Translations under genes and position numbers: made by a program
Shown: in pieces, positions 1 through 6,912 of the stretch
Layout of the letters: every line of letters begins with the position of its first letter
Numbering within the stretch: position 1 is the first letter of the stretch
Assembly (NCBI GenBank): GCA_918241715.1
Contig: CAKJYB010000001.1
Location: 1-16,930 of the forward strand
Source: Clostridiales bacterium
GTDB lineage: Bacteria > Bacillota > Clostridia > Christensenellales > UBA1242
Direction: 5' to 3'
Length of the DNA stretch: 16,930 nucleotides
Notes under the pieces: model-generated
Seen by the model: the letters and a program-made list of their open reading frames with translations, nothing else
Told to the model about the DNA's origin: nothing
Databases searched by the model: none

Positions 1-912
1 GTAGAAGAATCTGAAATCTTCTGCGCTGTAGCCACGTTTTTCCAAATCAGAAATCGTGTAAAGATTTCCCAAGCTTTTGCTCATTTTGCCACCATTTACT
101 TGCAAAAATTCAAGATGCATCCAATTTTTTACAACTTGATGCCCATAATGGCAGTTGCTTTGAGCAATTTCGTTTTCGTGATGCACAGGCTTGTGGTCAA
201 CTCCACCGGTGTGAATGTCAATATATTCACCAAGATATTTGTCTCCAATCACAGAACATTCAATGTGCCAGCCCGGATATCCCATTCCCCATGGGCTAGG
301 CCACTGCATGATATGCTCTTTTGGGGCTTTTACCCACAAGACAAAATCGTATGGGCTACGCTTTTCTTCGTCAACATCAATTCTTGCGCCGGCAAGTTTT
401 TCTTTGATGTCCATGCCGGAAAGTTTGCCGTAGTCATCAAACTTTTCGATGTCAAAGTAAATCCCTTTGCTTGTTTCGTATGCAAAACCCTTTTCAATCA
501 ACACTTTGACAAAGTCAATCATTTCATTTATGACTGATGTTGCAGGAACAATGTGTTCTGGCAAGTCAATGTTTAGTTTTTTTGCGTCTTGCATGAAGAT
601 GTCGGTATAGAATTTTGCAATTTCCCATGGAGTTTTGTGTTCTCTTTCGCTTGCAACAAGCATTTTGTCTTCGCCATCGTCTGCATCAGAGGTAAGATGG
701 CCGACGTCGGTTATGTTCATCACTCCATCAAGTTTGTAGCCGTTGTATTTAAGTGTGCGACGGATATTGTCCATAAAAAGATAGGCACGAAAATTTCCAA
801 TGTGTGGGTAGTAATAAACGGTTGGGCCACAGGAATACATGTTTACCACGTTTTTGTTGTGTGGAACAAACTCTTCTTTTTTTCTTGTCAGAGAATTATA
901 AAACTTAAGCAT
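1..912 (-). CDS. cysS: Cysteinyl-tRNA synthetase, N-terminal 304 residues (3' end outside window)
   Basis: Charges tRNA-Cys with cysteine in the cytoplasm. The reading frame, read on the minus strand, is open from 912 to the window edge. The class I signature HIGN lies at residues 37-40 just after the zinc-ligand-type CGPTVY (Cys28), and KMSKS lies at about 276-280. Between them are the WHIECS and VHHENEIAQS stretches that supply the remaining zinc ligands in this family. The family is usually about 460-480 residues, so roughly the last third, including the anticodon-binding part, is missing at the window edge. The start ATG at 912-910 is set by a GGAGGC Shine-Dalgarno at 921-916 and by the normal family N-terminus. 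The gene lies 12 nt downstream of the MarR-type gene on the same strand and is probably co-transcribed with it. Identification is secure. Confidence 0.97.
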   Translation of the reverse strand, partial: MLKFYNSLTRKKEEFVPHNKNVVNMYSCGPTVYYYPHIGNFRAYLFMDNIRRTLKYNGYKLDGVMNITDVGHLTSDADDGEDKMLVASEREHKTPWEIAKFYTDIFMQDAKKLNIDLPEHIVPATSVINEMIDFVKVLIEKGFAYETSKGIYFDIEKFDDYGKLSGMDIKEKLAGARIDVDEEKRSPYDFVLWVKAPKEHIMQWPSPWGMGYPGWHIECSVIGDKYLGEYIDIHTGGVDHKPVHHENEIAQSNCHYGHQVVKNWMHLEFLQVNGGKMSKSLGNLYTISDLEKRGYSAEDFRFFY

Positions 913-915
913 AAT

Positions 916-921
916 GCCTCC
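916..921 (-). promoter_or_regulatory. Shine-Dalgarno of cysS
   Basis: GGAGGC on the minus strand, 3 nt before the cysS ATG and inside the 12-nt gap after the MarR stop codon. It shows that this organism uses canonical anti-SD pairing for an operon-internal gene, in contrast to the SD-less starts of several promoter-proximal genes here. Confidence 0.8.
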
Positions 922-924
922 AAA

Positions 925-1308
925 TTAAATCTTTTTGTTAAGGTAAGTGGACAAAACGTCCAAGGCGTGTTCGATTTCGCCATCTTTTTCAACAAAACAG
1001 GCGTCAAGAGAACAGATAAAGTTGTCAAGCTCTGCCTTGCCTTTTTCTGTCAAACTCATCATGCGACATCTTTTGTCTATTTCACCTTGTTTGGAAACAA
1101 CAAGTTTTTCTTTTTCAAGTTCTTTTGTCATAAGCGCAAAATTTGACTTTTTGATGCCAAGTTTGTCAATAATCATGCTTACAGACAAATTTTCGTATTG
1201 TGAGATAAAATACAACAACTTGACTTTGAGAAGATTGTTTTTTGCCAAGTGTTTTGTGATATTTTCAGTTAGTGCTTCAATTTCAAGTATTTTATCAATG
1301 TTTTTCAT
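925..1308 (-). CDS. MarR-family winged-helix transcriptional regulator
   Basis: A 127-residue DNA-binding protein, slightly shorter than the usual ~140. Residues 42-70 fit the helix-turn-helix of MarR proteins, and residues 78-93 (DKRCRMMSLTEKGKAEL region) match the wing followed by the family's LTxKG signature. Flanking N- and C-terminal helices would form the dimer interface. It is the first gene of a minus-strand unit with cysS 12 nt downstream, and is divergent from recD2. A TTGCAA/TATAAT promoter places +1 one base before the ATG and no Shine-Dalgarno is present. A 19-bp inverted repeat between the divergent promoters could be its own operator. Ligand and regulon are unknown; family assignment is good, physiological role is not known. 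Confidence 0.85.
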   Translation of the reverse strand: MKNIDKILEIEALTENITKHLAKNNLLKVKLLYFISQYENLSVSMIIDKLGIKKSNFALMTKELEKEKLVVSKQGEIDKRCRMMSLTEKGKAELDNFICSLDACFVEKDGEIEHALDVLSTYLNKKI

Positions 1309-1315
1309 ATTCTTA

Positions 1316-1344
1316 ATTATAGTTTATGACAACTTTTTTTGCAA
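1316..1344 (-). promoter_or_regulatory. Promoter of the MarR-cysS unit
   Basis: Minus-strand -35 TTGCAA (1344-1339), 17-nt spacer, -10 TATAAT (1321-1316). With normal spacing the predicted +1 is about 1309, one base before the ATG at 1308. The transcript would be essentially leaderless. Confidence 0.7.
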
Positions 1345-1358
1345 CTAATTTGCTTGCA
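1340..1358. promoter_or_regulatory. 19-bp inverted repeat, candidate MarR operator
   Basis: TGCAA (1340-1344) and TTGCA (1354-1358) are perfect inverted arms around a 9-nt centre; 7 of 9 base pairs across the whole 19 bp are symmetric. The left arm lies in the -35 box of the marR promoter and the right arm in the -35 box of the recD2 promoter. Size, symmetry and position fit a MarR-type operator, but binding is inferred. Confidence 0.5.
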
Positions 1359-1382
1359 TTTTAAACAAAAAGTTATTAAAAT
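1354..1382 (+). promoter_or_regulatory. Promoter of recD2
   Basis: -35 TTGCAT (1354-1359), 17-nt spacer, -10 TAAAAT (1377-1382). The predicted +1 is 1389, exactly the A of the second in-frame ATG of recD2. The box positions mirror the marR promoter about position 1349. Confidence 0.6.
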
Positions 1383-3620
1383 ATGACTATGGCATTAGTT
1401 GGAACTATTGAAGATATTGTTTACAGAAACGAAGAAAACGGCTACACGGTTGCAAGACTGGAAAAAGACGACAGCATTGTAACAATCGTGGGCAAGTTTA
1501 TTGATATTCAAGTTGGAGCAATGGTTTCGCTTGAAGGAAAGTTTGAAAAGACAAAATATGGGGTGCAATACGCTTTTGACACCTATGAGATTTCTATGCC
1601 AAAATCACTTGAAGGAATAGAAAAATATCTTGGAAGTGGACTTATTCGTGGTGTTGGACCAATCACAGCAAGAAAAATTGTGGAAAAGTTTGGGAAAGAC
1701 ACGCTTGACATTCTTGAATATTCACCACAAAAACTTGCGCAAATCTCTGGAATAAGCGACAAAAAGGCCGTGGAAATTGGTTTTTCTTTCAAGGAACACA
1801 GAGAAGTCCAAAACACCATTATTTTTTTGCAAAATTTCAATATAACAACCAACATGGCACTTAAAATCTACAATGTTTATAAGGAAAAAACGACAGAAAT
1901 TGTCAAAACAAACCCTTACAAACTTGTTGAAGATGTGGACGGAATTGGATTTTTGACTGCAGACCGAATTGCCCAAAATTCTGGAATACCACAGGACAGC
2001 CTTTTCAGAATCAGAGCTGGGCTTATATATGTTTTGAAAACAAATTGTGAGAGAAACGGAAACACATATTTGCCAAAGTCAATGCTTATGGACGAAGCGT
2101 CAAAGGCGTTGGAACTTCCTTATGAAGAGTGCGAAGAAAAATTTATTCAGGCTTTTGACAGCTTGACTCTTGACAGAACTGCCGTCGTTTTGTGGCAGGA
2201 CAACGTCGAAATTGTCATGCTTTCAAAATATTATTATTATGAAAACGCGATTGCTCAAAAACTTGTGTGGTTGGCAAATTGTCAGCAGGAAAATGACGTA
2301 GATTTAACCTGTGAAATCGAAAACTTTGAAAGACGAAACAACATAAAGTTTCACGAAGAGCAAAAAAATGCTGTTGTCGGAGCAATCAAAAATGGCGTTT
2401 TTGTCATCACCGGTGGTCCGGGAACTGGAAAGACCACAATCATAAAATGTATTGTAGAAATTTTGTCAAATGCACAAAAGAAAGTGGCGTTGTCGGCTCC
2501 AACAGGTCGTGCTGCAAAAAGAATGACTGACAGCACAGGGACGGAAGCGAAAACAATTCACAGGCTTTTGGAAGTAAACCAAATTCAGCAGGATCAAAGC
2601 TATTTTGTGCACAACGAAAGCAATCCACTTAGATATGATTGCGTGATTGTTGACGAAGTTTCCATGGTTGATGTTTCGCTTATGTGTTCGCTTTTAAAGG
2701 CTCTGCCAAGAGATTGCAAATTGATTTTGGTGGGAGATAAAGACCAGTTGCCAAGTGTTGGCGCAGGAAATGTTCTTTCTGACATTTTGAAAAGTGAAAT
2801 AATCAAATATTGCATGCTAACGAAGATATATAGACAAGAAGAAAAGAGCTTGATTATCACAAATGCTCACCTTATCAACGAAGGGAAGATGCCATTTATT
2901 GACAATACAAGCATGGATTTCTTCTTTGAAAGCAAAAACGACCCAGAACTTATTAAAAACACCATTGTCAATTTGGTTACAACAAGGCTTCCACAATATT
3001 TAAAAATTGATTCGCAACAAATACAAGTGCTTGCACCACTTAAAGCCGGCGTTTGTGGAATTGAAAACTTGAACAAAGAACTTCAAGAAAAAATCAATCC
3101 ACCAGCACCAAACAAGCGTCAACTAGACTTTGGACACACCATTTTTAGAGAGGGCGACAAAGTTATGCAGATGTCAAACAACTATGATCTTGAGTGGAAG
3201 AAACATGGAAGATTTGCAGATGAAATCGGACAGGGAGTGTTTAACGGCGATATTGGCTCCATTTTGACAATTGACACCCAGACCGGAGAAGTTGTTGTCG
3301 AATTTGAAGATGGACGAATTTGCCTGTATACAAGGCCGGATTTGGTGGATTTGTCGCTTTCTTATGCAATTACAATCCACAAAAGTCAGGGGTCAGAGTT
3401 TGATGTTGTCATAATTCCTGCAATTTCTGGGCCAAGCATCATTTTGACAAGAAATTTGATTTACACTGCCGTTACCCGTGCAAAAAAGATGGTGGTCATT
3501 GTTGGAGAAAAACAATATTTGCACAGAATGGTTGCAAACAAATATACTGCAACAAGATTTACACTTTTGAAAAATCTTTTGCTTTCGGCAAACGAAAAAA
3601 TAAAAAACATGTTTGAATAA
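1383..3620 (+). CDS. recD2: RecD2-type 5'-3' DNA helicase (ATP-dependent exonuclease V alpha-like)
   Basis: Superfamily 1B helicase involved in DNA repair and replication-fork maintenance; RecD2 acts without RecBC partners. The 745 residues match the family length. The N-terminus opens with a GTIEDIVYRNEENGYT stretch typical of RecD2, followed by helix-hairpin-helix segments around 80-130 (IRGVGPITARKIVEKFG). Walker A GGPGTGKT is at 344-351, Walker B DE at 424-425 (VDEVSMVD), motif III VGDKDQLPSVGAG follows, the HKSQGSEFD motif is at 666-674, and TAVTRAK follows as motif VI. The listed start is the longest ATG (1383), but a second ATG at 1389 coincides with the predicted +1 of the promoter and is probably the real one (743 residues); neither has a Shine-Dalgarno. 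It is divergent from marR and ends in a shared bidirectional terminator. Confidence 0.95.
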   Translation: MTMALVGTIEDIVYRNEENGYTVARLEKDDSIVTIVGKFIDIQVGAMVSLEGKFEKTKYGVQYAFDTYEISMPKSLEGIEKYLGSGLIRGVGPITARKIVEKFGKDTLDILEYSPQKLAQISGISDKKAVEIGFSFKEHREVQNTIIFLQNFNITTNMALKIYNVYKEKTTEIVKTNPYKLVEDVDGIGFLTADRIAQNSGIPQDSLFRIRAGLIYVLKTNCERNGNTYLPKSMLMDEASKALELPYEECEEKFIQAFDSLTLDRTAVVLWQDNVEIVMLSKYYYYENAIAQKLVWLANCQQENDVDLTCEIENFERRNNIKFHEEQKNAVVGAIKNGVFVITGGPGTGKTTIIKCIVEILSNAQKKVALSAPTGRAAKRMTDSTGTEAKTIHRLLEVNQIQQDQSYFVHNESNPLRYDCVIVDEVSMVDVSLMCSLLKALPRDCKLILVGDKDQLPSVGAGNVLSDILKSEIIKYCMLTKIYRQEEKSLIITNAHLINEGKMPFIDNTSMDFFFESKNDPELIKNTIVNLVTTRLPQYLKIDSQQIQVLAPLKAGVCGIENLNKELQEKINPPAPNKRQLDFGHTIFREGDKVMQMSNNYDLEWKKHGRFADEIGQGVFNGDIGSILTIDTQTGEVVVEFEDGRICLYTRPDLVDLSLSYAITIHKSQGSEFDVVIIPAISGPSIILTRNLIYTAVTRAKKMVVIVGEKQYLHRMVANKYTATRFTLLKNLLLSANEKIKNMFE

Positions 3621-3623
3621 AAG

Positions 3624-3651
3624 AAAAAGGCTTAAAAAACTAAGCCTTTTT
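3624..3651. terminator. Bidirectional intrinsic terminator between recD2 and the 168-residue membrane gene
   Basis: An 11-bp perfect stem, AAAAAGGCTTA (3624-3634) and TAAGCCTTTTT (3641-3651), with a 6-nt loop. A U-run follows on both strands. It serves convergent genes; the right arm overlaps the stop codon and last codons of the minus-strand gene. Confidence 0.9.
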
Positions 3652-4146
3652 TGATTTTGATTTTATGATTATGGTTGCATTTAGAAGACGTTTTGCCTTT
3701 GCCTTGTCGATTAAAAGTTGAATAAGTTCAATTGTAAACACTTCTACTGAGCCCCAAACAAAGACCCATGATATGATTTCGCCAAACTTGTTCCAAAACA
3801 AACTTTTGTCAACAAAGAAATAAACAAATGCCAAAAGGGCAGAGATTGCAACAACAAGCAGAGAAATGCCGGTGAAAAGACATCTTGTGATTTCTCTCTT
3901 TTTTGCGTCAACTTTGTTTTGCATGGTATTTTTGTATGCTGTCGTAAATCTTTCTTCGTCAAATTTTAGGTTGCTGTCATGCAAAAATGTTATTTCAAGT
4001 TTTTTGCTGATTGGTTTTGTGTCTGCCACTTTTTCAATGGCATCAACAAGCATTTCGTCAATAGTTTCTCTGTCTTCAACGGCATAGCCAGCATAGACAC
4101 TTTCTTCTGAAATTCCAATGGTTATTTGTTCGGTTTTTTGATTCAT
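3640..4146 (-). CDS. Small membrane protein of unknown function, two transmembrane helices
   Basis: 168 residues. Residues 1-85 look like a soluble cytoplasmic domain with acidic helices; predicted membrane helices lie at about 88-112 and 121-140 (SWVFVWGSVEVF), and a basic tail rich in Lys ends in KSKSKKA. The arrangement of a soluble part, two helices and a WVFxW segment recalls an unnamed family of small membrane proteins in Bacillota, but I cannot name it. The ATG at 4146 lies only 3 nt after the stop of the upstream P-type ATPase, and its AGGAT Shine-Dalgarno (about 4158-4154) is inside the ATPase gene, so the two are translationally coupled. That suggests a functional link with the ATPase, which is inference. 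The last codons form half of the terminator hairpin. Confidence 0.75.
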   Translation of the reverse strand: MNQKTEQITIGISEESVYAGYAVEDRETIDEMLVDAIEKVADTKPISKKLEITFLHDSNLKFDEERFTTAYKNTMQNKVDAKKREITRCLFTGISLLVVAISALLAFVYFFVDKSLFWNKFGEIISWVFVWGSVEVFTIELIQLLIDKAKAKRLLNATIIIKSKSKKA

Positions 4147-4149
4147 TTT

Positions 4150-6786
4150 TTAATCCTTTTTCTTTCTTATTTTGATGTTTCTAAGGGCAACAGGAACTTC
4201 TTCTTTGTCGTCCTTTTTCTTTTCTTTCCTGTTTATTGCCACAGGGACATCTTCTGAAATTTCTTTTTTCGATTTCTTTTTGCCTTTCTTTTCGACTTCT
4301 TGTTCTCCTGCTTCTGGGAGATATGCTTCTCTTTCAAAAACTCCGGAAAGTTTGTTCCAGAATTTTGCTCCGGCAGTGTCAAGTTTATTTTCTTTGTTTG
4401 AAGTCTTTTTTGCAAGCCATTTGCCGAAATAATACATTCCTGTTACGGCAAAAGCTGTTACAAGAACACAAGTTCCAAGTGTTACAAGCACTGGGAATGT
4501 GAAGTCGGTTACTCTAAAGAATGTTCCAAATCCACTTGCATAAATTGTGATAAGTGCAGCTGCTGATGCAACAACGGCAAGACGTCTAATCCAATTGTAT
4601 GGAACGCAAATCCAGACAAGGTTTACAAAGCCCACAATTGAAAGGAGCATTGTGCAAAGAGATGTGTATTCTGTTGCTGTCAAGGTTGTTGAAGTGTGGT
4701 TCATTAAAATTACTGCCAAAATGTTTACAAACATGACAAGGGCACAAGGAATTGATTTTTTCAAAACCTGTGGAATGAAGTTTCCACGAATCAGTTCTTT
4801 GTTTGGTTGAAGTGCCAACAGGAATGATGGGATTCCAATGACAAACGTTTCAAGTGGAAGCATTTGTTTTGGTGTGAATGGGTAAGAAACGCCCATAATC
4901 AATGTTGTGGCACAAAGGAGCATTGTGAAAAGCGTTTTCATAAGATACAAAACTGAAGAGTGTTGAACGTTGTTTACAACCTTTCTTCCCTCTTCAACAA
5001 CTGATGGAAGAGCAGAGAAGTTGCTTTCCATCAAAACAAGGTGAGAGATGTTTCTTGCCACTTCGCTTCCGTCAGCCATAGCGATTGAGCAGTTTGCTTC
5101 TTTAAGTGCAAGTGTGTCGTTTACGCCATCACCGGTCATGGCAACCACTTTTCCTTGTGTTTTAAGGGTTTTTATGATTGTGTGTTTTTGTTCTGGTGTA
5201 ACACGCCCAAACACAGCAAATTTGTCTGCAATTTGTGCAACTTCTTTAAGGCTTAAACCCTCCAAAGATACGTATTTGTCGCTGTTTGGAACGCCAACCC
5301 TGTTTGCAATTTTTGAAACGGTCAGTGCGTCGTCCCCAGAGATTATTTTGATTTCTACGTCGTTTTCTTTAAACCATTTGATTGTTTCAACGGCATCTTT
5401 TCTGATGTGATCTTCAAGGGCATAGAAAGCGATAATTTTGCCACCCTTTCCAACGTTCTTTTCGCTGTATGCATGGTCGTCTTCAACAAGAGTGATAACT
5501 CTGTATCCCTTTTCCATGTAGCCAGTTACAAGTTTTCTCTGTGTTGCAGTGATTGGGCATTTGATAAATGAGTATGCTCCAAGATAATACGTCTTTCCGT
5601 TGTTTAAGGTTGTTGCGCTGTATTTTCTTGAAGAAGAAAATTCGATAACTTCTTTTGCGTCGGGGTTTTTCTCCTTTCCGTAGAAGTCAATAAATGCCAA
5701 ACTTGTTGCATTTGTTGCCTTTTGGTTTGCAAAGATTTGACGCATGATTTCTTCAAGTTGTTTTGGAGTCTTAGAACTTTGTGGGAGAACTTCCACAACA
5801 TTCATTGTTCCGTCTGTGATTGTCCCCGTCTTGTCAAGGCAAAGCACGTTTGCACGGGCAAGCATTTCAATTGAATAAATGTTTTTTACAAGAGTTTTCT
5901 TTTTGCCAAGAGTGATAACTCCAACAGAAAGACTTATGGTGATAAGCAGATACATTCCTGCAGGAATCATTCCTGCCAAAGCACCACTTGTTCTGGTGAT
6001 CGAACTTGGAATGCTGTGGGAGATTGAATACTCTTTGTAGAACGTCAATGCTCCGATAGGAATCAAAATCAAAATGATAATCTTGATAAGGCTGTTTAAG
6101 TCTTTAAACAAGTTTGATGTTTGTGGCTTAAAGTCCTTTGTGCGTTCGGCAACCGTTTGAATGTAGTTTTGTTTGCCGACCTTGTCAACTCTTGCATAGC
6201 AAACGCCTGAAACAAGAAAACTTCCAGCCAAGAGAGTGTCGCCAACATTCTTTTTGATTGAGTTTGACTCTCCAGTCAAAAGACTTTCGTTTGCTTCAAC
6301 ATTCCCGTCAACAATGATGCAGTCCGTTGGGATTTGATTTCCACTTTCAAGAATGATTATGTCGTCAAGCAAAAGTTTTTCGCCGTTCATTTCATGCACA
6401 AAGCCCATTCTCATAACCTTGATTTTTGGCACCGAAACCATAGAAAGACGTTCGACCGTGTTTTTTGATTTGATTTCTTGGAAGATGGCAATTGCTGTGT
6501 TTGCAATAACAACAAACAAGAAAACAAGATCACTCCATGCTCCAACACACATAAGGGCAACTGCAATCACAATCCAAATAAGGTTGAAGATTGTGAAGAT
6601 GTTTTTTCTTATGATTGTAAGATAGGAGTTTGAAGTCCTTATCTTTGTGTCGTTTATAAGGTGATGCTCAATTCTTTCATTTATTTGCTCTTCAGACAAA
6701 CCCAAATCCTTGTCAGTTTGATATCTGACAATAGGAATATCTTGAATGGTGGTTTGCTGTTTTTTTGATTTTTTGCGTCTTTTCAT
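4150..6786 (-). CDS. P-type cation-translocating ATPase (CtpE-like, possibly calcium)
   Basis: An 878-residue ATP-driven ion pump. Membrane helices M1-M2 are at about 63-102, the actuator motif TGES at 171-174, the phosphorylation motif DKTGT with Asp318, and GDGVND at 552-557. Two helices precede the phosphorylation site and about six follow the HAD domain, before residue ~790. The M4 ion-binding stretch reads IPAGM at 274-278 where many P2/P3 pumps have PEGL. Overall the sequence resembles the CtpE-like branch, for which calcium uptake has been proposed; the ion is not provable here. Both ends are highly basic, and the ~85-residue C-terminal tail contains two VPVA-plus-lysine repeats. The ATG at 6786 follows an AGGA Shine-Dalgarno. 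A small membrane gene is coupled downstream; cca is divergent. Confidence 0.92.
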   Translation of the reverse strand: MKRRKKSKKQQTTIQDIPIVRYQTDKDLGLSEEQINERIEHHLINDTKIRTSNSYLTIIRKNIFTIFNLIWIVIAVALMCVGAWSDLVFLFVVIANTAIAIFQEIKSKNTVERLSMVSVPKIKVMRMGFVHEMNGEKLLLDDIIILESGNQIPTDCIIVDGNVEANESLLTGESNSIKKNVGDTLLAGSFLVSGVCYARVDKVGKQNYIQTVAERTKDFKPQTSNLFKDLNSLIKIIILILIPIGALTFYKEYSISHSIPSSITRTSGALAGMIPAGMYLLITISLSVGVITLGKKKTLVKNIYSIEMLARANVLCLDKTGTITDGTMNVVEVLPQSSKTPKQLEEIMRQIFANQKATNATSLAFIDFYGKEKNPDAKEVIEFSSSRKYSATTLNNGKTYYLGAYSFIKCPITATQRKLVTGYMEKGYRVITLVEDDHAYSEKNVGKGGKIIAFYALEDHIRKDAVETIKWFKENDVEIKIISGDDALTVSKIANRVGVPNSDKYVSLEGLSLKEVAQIADKFAVFGRVTPEQKHTIIKTLKTQGKVVAMTGDGVNDTLALKEANCSIAMADGSEVARNISHLVLMESNFSALPSVVEEGRKVVNNVQHSSVLYLMKTLFTMLLCATTLIMGVSYPFTPKQMLPLETFVIGIPSFLLALQPNKELIRGNFIPQVLKKSIPCALVMFVNILAVILMNHTSTTLTATEYTSLCTMLLSIVGFVNLVWICVPYNWIRRLAVVASAAALITIYASGFGTFFRVTDFTFPVLVTLGTCVLVTAFAVTGMYYFGKWLAKKTSNKENKLDTAGAKFWNKLSGVFEREAYLPEAGEQEVEKKGKKKSKKEISEDVPVAINRKEKKKDDKEEVPVALRNIKIRKKKD

Positions 6787-6812
6787 TTTTTCCTGTCTTT
6801 TAATACAATAAT

Positions 6813-6841
6813 ATCTTATTAAAATATAATCAAAATGTCAA
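6813..6841 (-). promoter_or_regulatory. Candidate promoter of the P-type ATPase unit
   Basis: Minus-strand -35 TTGACA (6841-6836), 17-nt spacer, -10 TAAGAT (6818-6813). Predicted +1 near 6806 gives a ~19-nt leader carrying the AGGA Shine-Dalgarno at 6794-6791. The -35 is perfect but the -10 matches only 4 of 6, and other AT-rich -10 candidates exist nearby. Confidence 0.45.
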
Positions 6842-6848
6842 ATTATAT

Positions 6849-6878
6849 TTGACTTTTCCGGCACAAATAAACTATTTT
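6849..6878 (+). promoter_or_regulatory. Candidate promoter of cca
   Basis: -35 TTGACT (6849-6854), 18-nt spacer, -10 TATTTT (6873-6878). Predicted +1 near 6885 leaves a leader of roughly 28 nt that contains the strong Shine-Dalgarno GGAGG at 6904-6908. It is arranged back-to-back with the ATPase promoter. Confidence 0.4.
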
Positions 6879-6912
6879 ATTATTATAAGGACAAAACGTT
6901 TTTGGAGGAGAA

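Noticed and set aside
589..1146. 185-codon plus-strand frame across cysS and marR
   Set aside because: It spans two genes identified on the other strand and its translation is a Phe/Lys/Val-rich shadow.
6787..6912. Possible small RNA or riboswitch in the ATPase/cca divergent gap
   Set aside because: Only 126 bp, filled by two back-to-back promoters and short leaders; no stable hairpin or conserved riboswitch core seen.
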